A DNA stretch of 64,000 bases from Cellulomonas aerilata (GTDB lineage: Bacteria > Actinomycetota > Actinomycetes > Actinomycetales > Cellulomonadaceae): assembly GCF_007991755.1 (NCBI RefSeq), contig NZ_BJYY01000021.1, positions 1 to 64,000 of the forward strand. Direction: 5' to 3'. The notes under the pieces were generated by a model, which was not told where the DNA came from, did not search any database, and saw only the letters and a program-made list of their open reading frames with translations. Shown here piece after piece: positions 41,674-50,118 of the stretch. Position numbers and translations under genes: made by a program. Within the stretch, counting starts at the first letter, position 1. Each line of letters starts with the position of its first letter.

Positions 41674-41756
41674 GTGCGGCGGGGTGACCGCGGCAGCGGC
41701 CTTGCCCGAGTGCGACTCGCAGGCGGAGCAGGGCGGAGCGCGGGAGTCGCCTTGCA

Positions 41757-41813
41757 CGAGTGCGACGTTGCGGACCCTCCTGCGCGCGGGAACGGTCCAC
41801 AACGTCGCACTCG
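41757..41813. repeat. Palindromic element copy 5
   Basis: Outer stem extends to 14 bp: the left arm reads GACGTTG and the right arm CAACGTC, a matched change on both sides relative to copies 1 and 4. Begins 140 bp after copy 4. Confidence 0.85.
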
Positions 41814-41887
41814 GCGTGGGCGGAGCGGCGGGAGCGCGGAAGCGGCGCCCGCGGCTGGGGGGCGGCCGGGGGCGGTGGGTAGCAGCG

Positions 41888-42334
41888 CTAGCGGACGGTG
41901 CCCAGCAGCTTCGTGACCTGCAGGTGCAGCACGACCCGGGTCGGCTGCTCGCCGAGCACCCGGTAGCGGTCCGCGTACCGCTCGACCGCCTCGGCGACGT
42001 CGGCCGGGTCGTCGGAGAGGGTGATCGTGCCCTCCAGGGTCAGCCACCGGCGCCCGTCGACCTGGCAGAGCGCCGCCGGCAGCGGCCCGCCGTCCGGCCC
42101 CCCGCGTGCGACCCGGCGGGCCTTGACCGACGTCGACCGGGTGGTGATCCGGGCCCGCCCGCGGGTCGCGTCCCAGGTGAACGCGACGGGCACCAGGTGC
42201 GGGCTGCCGTCGCGCCGGACGGTGCTCAGGGTGGCCAGGTGACGGTCGGTGACGAACGCGAGCTGCGCGTCGGAGAGCGTGACGACCGGCTGCCCCGACC
42301 CCGCCGGCTGCTCCCCCGTCCCGGGGACCGTCAC
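41888..42334 (-). CDS. PPOX-class (pyridoxamine 5'-phosphate oxidase-like) F420/flavin oxidoreductase
   Basis: Split-barrel flavin-binding fold, 148 residues. LSDAQLAFVTDRHLATLSTVRRDGSPHLVPVAFTW is the typical N-terminal strand pair, and RITTRSTSVKARRVARGG holds the cofactor phosphate-binding Lys/Arg. The sequence style matches the actinobacterial F420-dependent PPOX group, but FMN or heme binding cannot be excluded, and the substrate is unknown. The GTG overlaps the dnaE stop as GTGA, so it follows dnaE in one transcript. Stop is TAG. Confidence 0.82.
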   Translation of the reverse strand: MTVPGTGEQPAGSGQPVVTLSDAQLAFVTDRHLATLSTVRRDGSPHLVPVAFTWDATRGRARITTRSTSVKARRVARGGPDGGPLPAALCQVDGRRWLTLEGTITLSDDPADVAEAVERYADRYRVLGEQPTRVVLHLQVTKLLGTVR

Positions 42335-45300
42335 GACGACATGAGGCAGCTGGGCCCCAGCAGCGCCTTGAGGTCGCCGAACAGCGCCGAGGACCGCTCG
42401 ACCCGCAGGCTCTCCTCCAGCCGCATGACCGTGGCGCGGCCGGGGCTGGTGAGCTTGAGGTGCACCTCGGTGCGGCCGGGATGGGTCGAGAGCACCTCGC
42501 GCAGCCGCTCCACGACCGGCGTCGTGCAGCGGGCGACCGGCATCGTGACCAGGACGGGCGCGTCGGCGGCGGCGCTGACGTCCGGCAGGGACACCTCGAT
42601 GGCCTGCAGCTGCATGGCCTCGTCCCGGCGCCGGACCCGGCCACGCACCACGACCACGGTGTCCTCCGCGAGCGCGGTGGAGTACGCCAGGTAGGTCTCG
42701 CCGAAGAACATGACCTCGACGGACCCCTCCATGTCCTCGACGGTGACGGCGGCCCAGGGGTTGCCCTGCTTGGACATCTTGCGCTGCAGCGACGTGATGA
42801 GCCCCGCCACGACGACGGTCGAGCCGTCCGGCCGGGCCTCGTCCGCGAGCAGGGTGGCGATCGACACGTCCGCCGCCTGGGCGAGCACGTGCTCCAGCCC
42901 GGACAGCGGGTGGTCGGACACGTACAGGCCGAGCATCTCCCGCTCGAACGCGAGGCGCTGCTTCTTGTCCCAGTCCGGCAGCTCGGGGACCTCGACGGAG
43001 AACCCGACACCGGAGGGGTCGTCGTCGCCCCCGAAGCCGGCGAACAGGTCGAACTGGCCCTCGGCCTCCTTGCGCTTGACGCCGATGACCGCGTCGACGG
43101 CCTGCTCGTGCACGAGCAGCAGGGCCCGGCGGGTGTGGCCGAGGGAGTCGAAGGCACCGGCCTTGATGAGCGACTCGATGGTCCGCTTGTTGCAGACCAC
43201 GGCCGGGACCTTGTCGAGGAAGTCCGTGAACGACGTGAAGTCGCCCTTCGCCTCCCGGGTCGCCACGACGGCGTCGACCACGTTGGCCCCGACGTTGCGG
43301 ACCGCGGTCAGGCCGAAGCGGATGTCGGTGCCGACGGCGGTGAAGTTCGCCGAGGACGAGTTGACGTCCGGCGGCAGCACCGTGATGCCCATGCGCCGGC
43401 ACTCGTTGAGGTACAGCGCCGACTTGTCCTTGTCGTCGCGCACCGAGGTGAGCAGCGCCGCCATGTACTCGGTCGGGTAGTTCGCCTTGAGGTAGGCGGT
43501 CCAGTACGACACCACGCCGTACGCGGCCGAGTGCGCCTTGTTGAAGGCGTAGTCGGAGAACGGCAGGAGGATGTCCCACAGGGTCTGCACGGCGGCCATG
43601 GAGAAGCCGCGCTCCCGCATGCCGGCGGAGAAGCCCTCGAACTGCTTGTCCAGCTCGGACTTCTTCTTCTTGCCCATCGCGCGGCGCAGCAGGTCGGCCT
43701 GGCCCAGGGAGTACCCGGCGACCTTCTGCGCGATGGCCATCACCTGCTCCTGGTACACGATCAGGCCGTGCGTGGTGCCGAGGATCTCCTCCAGCGGCTG
43801 CTCGAGCTCGGCGTGGATCGGGTCCTTGGGCTGCAGGCCGTTCTTGCGCAGCGCGTAGTTCGTGTGGGAGTTCGCCCCCATGGGACCGGGGCGGTACAGC
43901 GCGCCGACGGCGGAGATGTCCTCGAAGTTGTCCGGGCGCATGAGCTTGAGCAGCGACCGCATGCCGCCGCCGTCGAGCTGGAACACGCCCAGGGTGTCGC
44001 CCCTGCCGAGCAGCTCGTACGTCGCCGGGTCGTCCAGCGGCAGGGACTCGACCTCGATGCGCTCCTTGCCGTTCATGACGATGTTCGCCAGGGCGTCGTC
44101 GAGGATCGTGAGGTTGCGCAGCCCGAGGAAGTCCATCTTGATCAGGCCGAGGCCCTCGCAGGTGGGGTAGTCGAACTGCGTGATGATCGCGCCGTCCTGC
44201 TCGCGGCGCATGATCGGCACGATGTCGATGAGGGGCTCGCTGGACATGATGACGCCGGCGGCGTGCACGCCCCACTGGCGCTTGAGGTTCTCCAGCCCGC
44301 GGGCCGTCTCGACCACGCGCTGGGCGTCGGGGTCGGCGGCGACGACCTGCCGGAACTCCTCGGCCTCGTGGTAGCGCTTGTCGGCCGGGTCGAAGATCCC
44401 CGACAGGCTGATGTCCTTGCCCATGATGGACGGCGGCATCACCTTGGTGAGCTTCTCCCCCATCGCGAACGGGTAGCCGAGCACGCGCGAGGAGTCCTTG
44501 AGGGCCTGCTTGGCCTTGATCGTGCCGTAGGTGACGATCTGGGCGACCCGGTCCTCGCCGTACTTGTCCGTCACGTAGCGGATGACCTCGCCGCGGCGAC
44601 GCTCGTCGAAGTCGACGTCGAAGTCGGGCATGGAGACGCGGTCGGGGTTGAGGAACCGCTCGAAGATCAGCCCGTGCTGCAGCGGGTCGAGGTCGGTGAT
44701 GCGCATGGCGTAGGCAGCCATCGACCCGGCGCCGGACCCACGGCCCGGCCCGACCCGGATGCCGTTGTCCTTGGCCCAGTTGATGAAGTCGGCGACGACG
44801 AGGAAGTACCCCGGGAAGCCCATCTGCGTGATGACGCCGGTCTCGTACTCGGCCTGCTTGCGCACGTCGTCCGGGATGCCGCCGGGGTACCGGACGTGCA
44901 GCCCCTTCTCGACCTCCTTGACGAACCAGGAGGTCTCGTCCTCGCCCTGCGGGGTCGGGTAGCGCGGCATGTAGTTGGCGGCGGTGTTGAACTCCACCTC
45001 GCACTGCTCGGCGATGCGCAGGGTGTTGTCGCAGGCCTCCGGGTGCTCGGCCCAGGTCCGGCGCATCTCCGCCGCGGACTTCAGGTAGAAGTCCTCCGCG
45101 TCGAACTTGAACCGCTTGGGGTCGGCGAGCGTCGACCCGGACTGCACGCACAGCAGCACCTCGTGCGCCTGGTGGTCGTCCTTGGTCGTGTAGTGCAGGT
45201 CGTTCGTGGCCACGAGCGGGGCGTCGATCGCCTCGGCCAGCCGCAGCAGGTCCTTGGTGACCCGGGTCTCGATGTCCAGGCCGTGGTCCATCAGCTCGAC

Positions 45301-45873
45301 GTAGAAGAAGTCCTTGCCGAAGATGTCCTGGTACTCCCCGGCGGCGCGCACGGCCTCGTCGAACTGGCCGAGCCGCAGCCGGGTCTGCACCTCGCCCGAC
45401 GGGCACCCGGTGGTCGCGATGAGCCCCTGCCCGTACGTCTGCAGCAGCTCGCGGTCCATGCGGGGCTTGTAGAAGTGCCCCTCGAGCGAGGCCAGCGACG
45501 CCATCCGGAACAGGTTGTGCATGCCCTGGGTGTTCCGCGCCCACATCGTCATGTGGGTGTACGCCCCACCACCGGAGACGTCGTCGGACGCCTGGTGCGA
45601 CTCGCCCCACTTCACGCGGGTGCGGTCGTGCCGGCTGGTGCCCGGCGTCAGGTAGGCCTCGACGCCGATGATCGGCTTGATGCCGTGGGCCTTGGCCTTG
45701 GACCAGAAGTCGTAGGCGCCGAACACGAACCCGTGGTCGGTCGTGGCCATCGCCGTCTGGCCCAGCCGCTGCGCCTCGCCGAACAGGTCGTTGAGGCGGG
45801 CGGCGCCGTCCAGCATCGAGTACTCGGTGTGCACGTGCAGGTGCACGAAGTCCGTCGACGTGGCTGGGGGCAT
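42331..45873 (-). CDS. dnaE: DNA polymerase III alpha subunit
   Basis: Main replicative polymerase of the C family (DnaE1 type), 1180 residues. The N-terminal PHP domain begins FVHLHVHTEYSMLDG. The catalytic palm contains the metal-binding motif MPDFDVDFDERRR, and GPGRGSGAGS lies just before it. A helix-hairpin-helix region follows, then an OB fold near the C-terminus (PWAAVTVEDMEGSVEVMFF). The ATG used is ten codons inside a longer reading because TAGAAT, a good -10, lies 7 nt upstream of it and the residues before it are not conserved. No Shine-Dalgarno, so probably leaderless. Confidence 0.97.
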   Translation of the reverse strand: MPPATSTDFVHLHVHTEYSMLDGAARLNDLFGEAQRLGQTAMATTDHGFVFGAYDFWSKAKAHGIKPIIGVEAYLTPGTSRHDRTRVKWGESHQASDDVSGGGAYTHMTMWARNTQGMHNLFRMASLASLEGHFYKPRMDRELLQTYGQGLIATTGCPSGEVQTRLRLGQFDEAVRAAGEYQDIFGKDFFYVELMDHGLDIETRVTKDLLRLAEAIDAPLVATNDLHYTTKDDHQAHEVLLCVQSGSTLADPKRFKFDAEDFYLKSAAEMRRTWAEHPEACDNTLRIAEQCEVEFNTAANYMPRYPTPQGEDETSWFVKEVEKGLHVRYPGGIPDDVRKQAEYETGVITQMGFPGYFLVVADFINWAKDNGIRVGPGRGSGAGSMAAYAMRITDLDPLQHGLIFERFLNPDRVSMPDFDVDFDERRRGEVIRYVTDKYGEDRVAQIVTYGTIKAKQALKDSSRVLGYPFAMGEKLTKVMPPSIMGKDISLSGIFDPADKRYHEAEEFRQVVAADPDAQRVVETARGLENLKRQWGVHAAGVIMSSEPLIDIVPIMRREQDGAIITQFDYPTCEGLGLIKMDFLGLRNLTILDDALANIVMNGKERIEVESLPLDDPATYELLGRGDTLGVFQLDGGGMRSLLKLMRPDNFEDISAVGALYRPGPMGANSHTNYALRKNGLQPKDPIHAELEQPLEEILGTTHGLIVYQEQVMAIAQKVAGYSLGQADLLRRAMGKKKKSELDKQFEGFSAGMRERGFSMAAVQTLWDILLPFSDYAFNKAHSAAYGVVSYWTAYLKANYPTEYMAALLTSVRDDKDKSALYLNECRRMGITVLPPDVNSSSANFTAVGTDIRFGLTAVRNVGANVVDAVVATREAKGDFTSFTDFLDKVPAVVCNKRTIESLIKAGAFDSLGHTRRALLLVHEQAVDAVIGVKRKEAEGQFDLFAGFGGDDDPSGVGFSVEVPELPDWDKKQRLAFEREMLGLYVSDHPLSGLEHVLAQAADVSIATLLADEARPDGSTVVVAGLITSLQRKMSKQGNPWAAVTVEDMEGSVEVMFFGETYLAYSTALAEDTVVVVRGRVRRRDEAMQLQAIEVSLPDVSAAADAPVLVTMPVARCTTPVVERLREVLSTHPGRTEVHLKLTSPGRATVMRLEESLRVERSSALFGDLKALLGPSCLMSS

Positions 45874-45880
45874 GGCGCCG

Positions 45881-45886
45881 ATTCTA
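45881..45886 (-). promoter_or_regulatory. dnaE -10 element (leaderless geometry)
   Basis: TAGAAT on the minus strand ends 7 nt before the dnaE ATG. It is the closest match to a consensus -10 among the leaderless candidates. Confidence 0.6.
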
Positions 45887-45967
45887 GGCGGCGGGACCGA
45901 CACGTCCGGGCCACCGGAGGGCGTGCCGCGACGTCCCGTGCGTGTGCCGTGCGACTCGTCGGACGGG

Positions 45968-46906
45968 TCAGCGGTAGCCGTCGCGGAGCACCTCGAGCGC
46001 CGCCGCGAGGTCGGCCGGGTACTCGCTGGTGACCTCCAGCCACCGCCCGGTGCCCGGGTGCTCGAACCCGAGCCGGACGGCGTGCAGCCACTGCCGCTCC
46101 AACCGCGTGCGGGCGGCCAGCGACGGGTCCGCCCCGTAGGTCAGGTCCCCGACGCACGGATGGCGCAGCGCGGCGAAGTGCACCCGGATCTGGTGGGTCC
46201 GCCCGGTCTCCAGGTGCACCTCGACCAGCGACGCGGCGGGCAGCATCTCGAGGACCTCGTAGTGCGTCACCGACGGCTTGCCGTCGGCGACGACCGCGAA
46301 CCGGTAGTCCGCGCTCGGGTGCCGCCCGATCGGCGCGTCGATCGTGCCGGTGGTCGGCTCGGGGTGGCCCTGGACGAGCGCGTGGTAGACCTTCTCGACC
46401 GTGCGCTCCTTGAAGGCGCGCTTGAGCACCGTGTAGGCGTGCTCGCTCTTGGCCACGACCATGAGCCCGGACGTGCCGACGTCGAGCCGGTGGACGACGC
46501 CCTGGCGCTCGGCCGCGCCCGACGTCGAGATCCGGTAGCCCGCCGCCGTCAGCGCCCCGACCACGGTCGGTCCGGTCCAGCCGGGCGAGGGGTGCGCGGC
46601 CACGCCGACCGGCTTGTCGACGACGACGACGTCCTCGTCGTCGTGCACGATCCGCATCCCGGGGACAGGCTCCGGGGCGACCTCCGCCGCCACGGACGAC
46701 GGAGCCTCGGGCAGCTCCACCTCCAGCCACGCGCCGGGCAGCAGCCGGTCGGACTTGCCGACCGTCCTGCCGTCCAGCCGGACGCCGCCGGCCGCGGCCA
46801 GCTCGGCCGCCCGGGTGCGGGACAGCCCCAGCAGCCGCGAGATCGCCGCGTCGACGCGCTCACCGGCGAGCCCGTCCGGCACGGGCATCGCGCGGGTCTC
46901 AGCCAC
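45968..46906 (-). CDS. rluD: RluA-family 23S rRNA pseudouridine synthase
   Basis: Isomerises uridines in RNA. An N-terminal S4 domain ([31 protein letters not shown]) precedes the catalytic domain with [15 protein letters not shown], whose Asp is the nucleophile, and [11 protein letters not shown]. The 312-residue layout is that of RluD, which modifies helix 69 of 23S rRNA; the target is inferred. The GTG start overlaps the lspA stop by 8 nt. lspA followed by rluD is a conserved pair in actinobacteria. Confidence 0.93.
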   Translation of the reverse strand: MAETRAMPVPDGLAGERVDAAISRLLGLSRTRAAELAAAGGVRLDGRTVGKSDRLLPGAWLEVELPEAPSSVAAEVAPEPVPGMRIVHDDEDVVVVDKPVGVAAHPSPGWTGPTVVGALTAAGYRISTSGAAERQGVVHRLDVGTSGLMVVAKSEHAYTVLKRAFKERTVEKVYHALVQGHPEPTTGTIDAPIGRHPSADYRFAVVADGKPSVTHYEVLEMLPAASLVEVHLETGRTHQIRVHFAALRHPCVGDLTYGADPSLAARTRLERQWLHAVRLGFEHPGTGRWLEVTSEYPADLAAALEVLRDGYR

Positions 46907-47765
46907 GCGCGTCGTCCCGGGCGCCGCCGTGCGTGGGGTCGTGCGCGGCCTCGTCACGGGCGCCGGGCTGCGAGGCACTGCCCGCGACGTCGTCCCCGGC
47001 GCCGGCGTGCGCGGGGTCGTGCGGCTCGTCGCGCAGCACGGGCCCGGCGGTGTCGTCCGGGTCGGCCGAGGCGTCGCGGCGGGAGTCGGCCTCGCGGGAC
47101 CCGTCCAGCCCGATGCCGCGGGCCGCGAGCACCACGATGAGCCCCGCGGCGCCGACGATCGCGATGTCCGCCACGTTGCCCACGAACAGCTGCCCGTAGG
47201 CGATGAAGTCGACCACGTGCCCGCGCGCCGGCCCCGGCTCGCGGAAGAAGCGGTCCACGAGGTTGCCGATGGCCCCGCCCAGCAGCAGGCCGAGCGCGAC
47301 CGCCCACCCCCGCGAGCCGATGCGGCGCGACGCGCGCACGACCACGGCGACGACGACGACCGCGATGACGGTCAGCACCCACGTCATGCCGGTGGCGATC
47401 GACAGCGCGGCACCCGGGTTGTAGATCAGGCTCAGGCCGAGCAGGTCGCCGACGACCGCGGTGCGCCGGCCGGGCTCGAGGGCCGACACGGCCCACGCCT
47501 TGGTGACCTGGTCCACCGCGAGCACGCCGAGGGTCAGCGCCGTCAGGACGGTCAGCAGCCGGCGCCGCCGGGCCGGGGACACGGTGCGCGCCACCGAGGG
47601 GGCGGTGCCTGCGGGCAGGCCGCCCAGCGGTGCCGGGTGGCTCTGCGGTGCCGGGTGGCCGTGCGGTGCCGGGTGGCCGTGCGGTGCCGGGTCGCTGTGC
47701 GGTGCCGGGTCGCGGAGCTCGGGCTCGGCGGCGTGCGCGGGGACGGAGTCAGGCGTGGTGGACAT
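46899..47765 (-). CDS. lspA: Prolipoprotein signal peptidase with extended N- and C-termini
   Basis: Aspartyl membrane protease that removes signal peptides from lipid-modified prolipoproteins. Four membrane helices lie between residues 70 and 218. Motifs are intact: [24 protein letters not shown] with Asp171 and NVADIAI with Asp200 as the catalytic pair. Two oddities stand out. The N-terminus carries about 65 extra residues with four PAPHGH-like hexapeptide repeats. About 70 hydrophilic Asp/Ala/Arg/Gly-rich residues follow the last helix. The core family is only about 160-180 residues. The start is the ATG at MSTTPDS; a GTG nine codons earlier is possible. Confidence 0.93.
   Translation of the reverse strand: MSTTPDSVPAHAAEPELRDPAPHSDPAPHGHPAPHGHPAPQSHPAPLGGLPAGTAPSVARTVSPARRRRLLTVLTALTLGVLAVDQVTKAWAVSALEPGRRTAVVGDLLGLSLIYNPGAALSIATGMTWVLTVIAVVVVAVVVRASRRIGSRGWAVALGLLLGGAIGNLVDRFFREPGPARGHVVDFIAYGQLFVGNVADIAIVGAAGLIVVLAARGIGLDGSREADSRRDASADPDDTAGPVLRDEPHDPAHAGAGDDVAGSASQPGARDEAAHDPTHGGARDDARG
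47628..47708 (-). repeat. 18-bp tandem repeat in the lspA 5' region
   Basis: Four and a half in-frame copies encode PAP(H/Q)(G/S)(H/D) hexapeptides in the cytoplasmic N-terminus of LspA. Confidence 0.85.
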
Positions 47766-47795
47766 CGCGGACGAGTGTCCCACGCGGGACACCGG

Positions 47796-48254
47796 TCAGC
47801 GACGCTCCTCCCGCTGCTTGCAGACCACGCACAGGGTCGCGCGGGGGAACGCCTGCAGGCGGGCCTTGCCGATGGCGTTCCCGCACGACTCGCAGGTCCC
47901 GAAGGTGCCGCGACCGATCCGGGCCAGGGCGTGCGTCGTCTGGGTGAGCAGGTCGCGGGTGTTGTTCACCAGGGTCAGCTCGTGCTCGCGCTCCAGCGCG
48001 CTGGACCCGGAGTCCGCCTGGTCGTCCCCGGCGCCGTCACCGGAGTCGCGCAGCAGGTCCGAGAGCGTCTCGTCGGCGGCGGCGAGCTCGGCGCGGAGCC
48101 GCTGGATCTCGCCGGTGAGCTCCTCGGCGATCTCGAGGACCTCGGACTCGGTCCACGGATCCTCGGAGTCGCGGACGGGGAAGCGGCCGACCTTGTCGGC
48201 CAGGTCCGGGATGTCGGTCAGCGTCGTCGAGCCGATCGCTTCGTGAGCAGACAC
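47796..48254 (-). CDS. TraR/DksA-family zinc finger protein
   Basis: Probable RNA polymerase-associated regulator of 152 residues. The N-terminal two thirds are helical and acidic with coiled-coil character (VLEIAEELTGEIQRLRAELAAADETL). The C-terminus is the DksA-type zinc finger CESCGNAIGKARLQAFPRATLCVVC. It lacks the strict DxxDxA tip motif of E. coli DksA, so ppGpp synergy is not assured. The GTG is chosen because AGGGGG lies 5 nt upstream; a promoter TAGTCT would give a leader of about 22 nt. Position between divIVA and lspA is usual in actinobacteria. Confidence 0.85.
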   Translation of the reverse strand: MSAHEAIGSTTLTDIPDLADKVGRFPVRDSEDPWTESEVLEIAEELTGEIQRLRAELAAADETLSDLLRDSGDGAGDDQADSGSSALEREHELTLVNNTRDLLTQTTHALARIGRGTFGTCESCGNAIGKARLQAFPRATLCVVCKQREERR

Positions 48255-48283
48255 GAGCGCCCCCTGGAGGTCGAAGTCAGCAG

Positions 48284-48289
48284 AGACTA
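48284..48289 (-). promoter_or_regulatory. -10 element for the TraR/DksA-like gene
   Basis: TAGTCT on the minus strand, just downstream of a terminator hairpin. The predicted start is about 23 nt before the GTG, leaving room for the AGGGGG ribosome-binding site. Confidence 0.5.
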
Positions 48290-48311
48290 GACGCCCGCCT
48301 GCCGACGCACA

Positions 48312-48345
48312 ACACACCACGCCGGATCGGGCCGGCGTGGTGTGT
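48312..48345 (-). terminator. Intrinsic terminator after divIVA
   Basis: A perfect 14-bp stem (ACACACCACGCCGG with its complement) and 6-nt loop lie about 56 nt past the divIVA stop. On the minus strand the stem is followed by TGTGCG, only weakly U-rich. A hairpin of this quality between two transcription units is best read as a terminator. Confidence 0.75.
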
Positions 48346-48400
48346 CGGGTGCTGCGGTGCGGGCGCTGACCTGCGGGTCAGCGCCCGGCGGGCGCGGCGG

Positions 48401-49051
48401 TCACAGGGCGCTCGGCGCCCCGCCCGCCGCCTGGTTCGCCCGGGGCGGCAGCGCGCTGCCGCGGCTGTCGAGGTCTCCGAGCAGGTTCTCGAGGTAGCTC
48501 TTCAGGCGCGTGCGGTAGTCGCGCTCGAAGACCCTCAGCTCGTCGATCTTGCGCTCCAGCAGGCTGCGCTCCTGCTCGAGCTGGGCCAGCGTGCGGTGGG
48601 ACGTCTCCTCCGCCTCGCGGACGATGCGCGTGCCCTGCTGCTTGGCCTCGTTGATGAGACGCTCGCCCTCCTCCTGGCCGCTGCGCACGTAGTCGTCGTG
48701 CAGCTTCTGGGCGAGGAGCAGCATGCCGGTGGCGGACTCCGGCTCGCTGGCGCGCGACGGCGCGGGGGCCGGGGCGGCGGCGACCGGGGCGGGAGCCGGC
48801 ACGGGCTCCGGCGCAGCCTCGGGGGCTGCGGCGGCGGCGGGCGCCTGTGCACCCGCGCGGCTGAGCTCGGCGACCCGACGCTCCGCGGCGGCGAGCTTGT
48901 TCTGCAGCTCGTCCCGCTCCGACTGGACCGCGCGAAGGGTGTTCACCACCTCGTCCAGGAAGTCGTCGACCTCGTCCTGGTCGTACCCCTCCCGGAACTT
49001 CGTCGCCTGGAACTTCTTGTTCAGGACGTCGTCTGCGGTCAGCAGTGCCAT
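48401..49051 (-). CDS. divIVA: Cell division/polar growth protein DivIVA (Wag31)
   Basis: Coiled-coil protein that marks curved membranes at poles and septa and directs wall growth in actinobacteria. The N-terminal lipid-binding domain LTADDVLNKKFQATKFREGYDQDEVDDFLDEVV is complete. A first coiled coil is followed by an Ala/Pro-rich linker (about 78-105), then a long C-terminal coiled coil (LLAQKLHDDYVRSGQ onward). 216 residues. The ATG has GAGGTGA 7-8 nt upstream. It stands downstream of yggT with its own likely promoter. Confidence 0.95.
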   Translation of the reverse strand: MALLTADDVLNKKFQATKFREGYDQDEVDDFLDEVVNTLRAVQSERDELQNKLAAAERRVAELSRAGAQAPAAAAAPEAAPEPVPAPAPVAAAPAPAPSRASEPESATGMLLLAQKLHDDYVRSGQEEGERLINEAKQQGTRIVREAEETSHRTLAQLEQERSLLERKIDELRVFERDYRTRLKSYLENLLGDLDSRGSALPPRANQAAGGAPSAL

Positions 49052-49127
49052 CGGTGTCACCTCTGCAAGTTCGATGCGCTCGTGGTCCGAGCTGGTCAGG
49101 CCGGCAGTCCGGCGACCACCAGCGTTC

Positions 49128-49156
49128 ACCGTAGCGGACATTGCCGGGGTGGTCGC
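49128..49156 (-). promoter_or_regulatory. Possible divIVA promoter
   Basis: On the minus strand GCGACC and TACGGT are 17 nt apart, placing transcription start near 49121 and giving a leader of about 70 nt. The remainder of the yggT-divIVA interval shows nothing else notable. Confidence 0.4.
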
Positions 49157-49260
49157 GCCACCCCCTGCGTGCACGCCGACGCCCGCCACCGCGGGGGCGG
49201 GGCGGGCGGAGTGGACGGCTCGGGGACGGGCGGCGACGGCCCCGGGTGCCGGGCCGGGCG

Positions 49261-49545
49261 CTACAGGCTGTTGAGGACCGACTGCAGGATGACGCAGAGG
49301 ATGACCAGCACGAGGAATGCCATGTCCAGGCGGAACGCACCCAGGGACAACGGCGGGATGATCTGGCGCAGGGCGCGCAGCGGCGGGTCGGTCACCGTGT
49401 AGACGGCCTCCGCGACCACCAGCGCGATGCCGCGTGGGCGCCAGTCGCGGGCGAACACCTGGATCCAGTCGAACACGACCCGCACGAACAGCAGCAGCAG
49501 GAAGAGTCCGACGAGGAAGGCCAGGACGTCGCCGATGAGACTCAC
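49261..49545 (-). CDS. YggT-family membrane protein
   Basis: Small integral membrane protein, 94 residues, with two hydrophobic helices (about 8-27 and 70-92) joined by a loop containing VTDPPLRALRQIIPPL, the YggT signature. It belongs to the ylmG position of the division cluster between sepF and divIVA and is implicated in envelope organisation; its molecular role is unknown. GTG start 3 nt after the sepF stop. Confidence 0.9.
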   Translation of the reverse strand: MSLIGDVLAFLVGLFLLLLFVRVVFDWIQVFARDWRPRGIALVVAEAVYTVTDPPLRALRQIIPPLSLGAFRLDMAFLVLVILCVILQSVLNSL

Positions 49546-49548
49546 GGA

Positions 49549-50034
49549 TCAGCTCTGGTTGTAGAACCCGGCGCGCATCTCGCCGGGCACAGCCTGCTCC
49601 TCGGCCGTCACCTCGACGTGCGCCGGGGAGAGCAGGAAGACCTTGTTGGTGACGCGCTCGATCGCGCCGTGCAGCCCGAAGATCAGGCCCGCCGAGAAGT
49701 CGACCAGACGCTTGGCGTCCGAGTCGTCCATGTCCGAGAGGTTCATGATCACCGGGGTGCCCTCGCGGAACGCCTCGCCGATCTTGCGGGCGTCGTTGTA
49801 CGACCGCGGGTGGACTGTGGTGATCCGGCGCAGCTCGGGGTCCGGCGCCGGCGTCGGCGCCGGGACCAGCGCGTGGCTGCCGTTCGCACGGATGGGGGTC
49901 ACCTGGGCCTCGTACTCGTGCGGCACGGCCGTCTCCAGCTCCTGGTACTCGTCGGTGTAGTCGTCGGTCCCGTGATCCCCGCGCTCGTCGGCGAGACCGA
50001 GGTACAGCATCGTCTTGCGCAGTGCTCCGGCCAT
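49549..50034 (-). CDS. sepF: Cell division protein SepF
   Basis: Membrane-tethering partner of FtsZ, important where FtsA is absent, as in actinobacteria. The N-terminal amphipathic helix ([14 protein letters not shown]) would bind membrane. A variable acidic linker leads to the conserved core with [33 protein letters not shown] and [15 protein letters not shown]. 161 residues from this ATG, which has AGAGGACG upstream; an extended upstream reading is not conserved. Immediately precedes yggT. Confidence 0.95.
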   Translation of the reverse strand: MAGALRKTMLYLGLADERGDHGTDDYTDEYQELETAVPHEYEAQVTPIRANGSHALVPAPTPAPDPELRRITTVHPRSYNDARKIGEAFREGTPVIMNLSDMDDSDAKRLVDFSAGLIFGLHGAIERVTNKVFLLSPAHVEVTAEEQAVPGEMRAGFYNQS

Positions 50035-50118
50035 CGCCTCGTCCTCTCGTGCCCACCCTGTGTCCTGCGCTGCGACGCTAGCAAGGGCCGCGTCCACCAC
50101 CCCGGCGCGACACGCGCA

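Larger units (their letters stand above)
41241..41813. repeat. Array of five 57-bp near-palindromes in partly 140-bp units
   Basis: Five elements of exactly 57 bp start CGAGTGCGACG and end ACGTCGCACTCG. The arms are perfect inverted repeats of 12-14 bp in four copies; the third has one mismatch. Inside, GGACC pairs with GGTCC or GGTCT. Starts are at 41241, 41336, 41477, 41617 and 41757, so the last three are 140 bp apart. Between copies 2-5 each spacer carries a 13-bp miniature (41427, 41567, 41707) that keeps only the two ends. Spacers are also similar to one another, which excludes CRISPR. Confidence 0.9.
41214..41887. other. Non-coding interval between convergent genes, filled by repeats
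   Basis: Lies between the stop of the S4 gene and the stop of the PPOX-family gene. Nearly all of it is a repeat array. Long open frames exist on both strands, but their predicted proteins simply echo the repeats in every frame and are not credible genes. Confidence 0.8.

Noticed and set aside
41044-41802. Minus-strand open frame through the palindrome array
   Set aside because: The predicted protein just repeats the translated repeat units and similar frames exist on both strands. There is no ribosome-binding site and it runs into the S4 gene antisense.
41241-41813. CRISPR array
   Set aside because: Spacers are 38-84 bp and similar to each other, repeats are too long and hairpin-like, and no cas genes are near.
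48599-49402. Plus-strand open frames opposite divIVA
   Set aside because: Antisense shadows of divIVA and its leader with low-complexity Gly/Arg sequence and no independent support.
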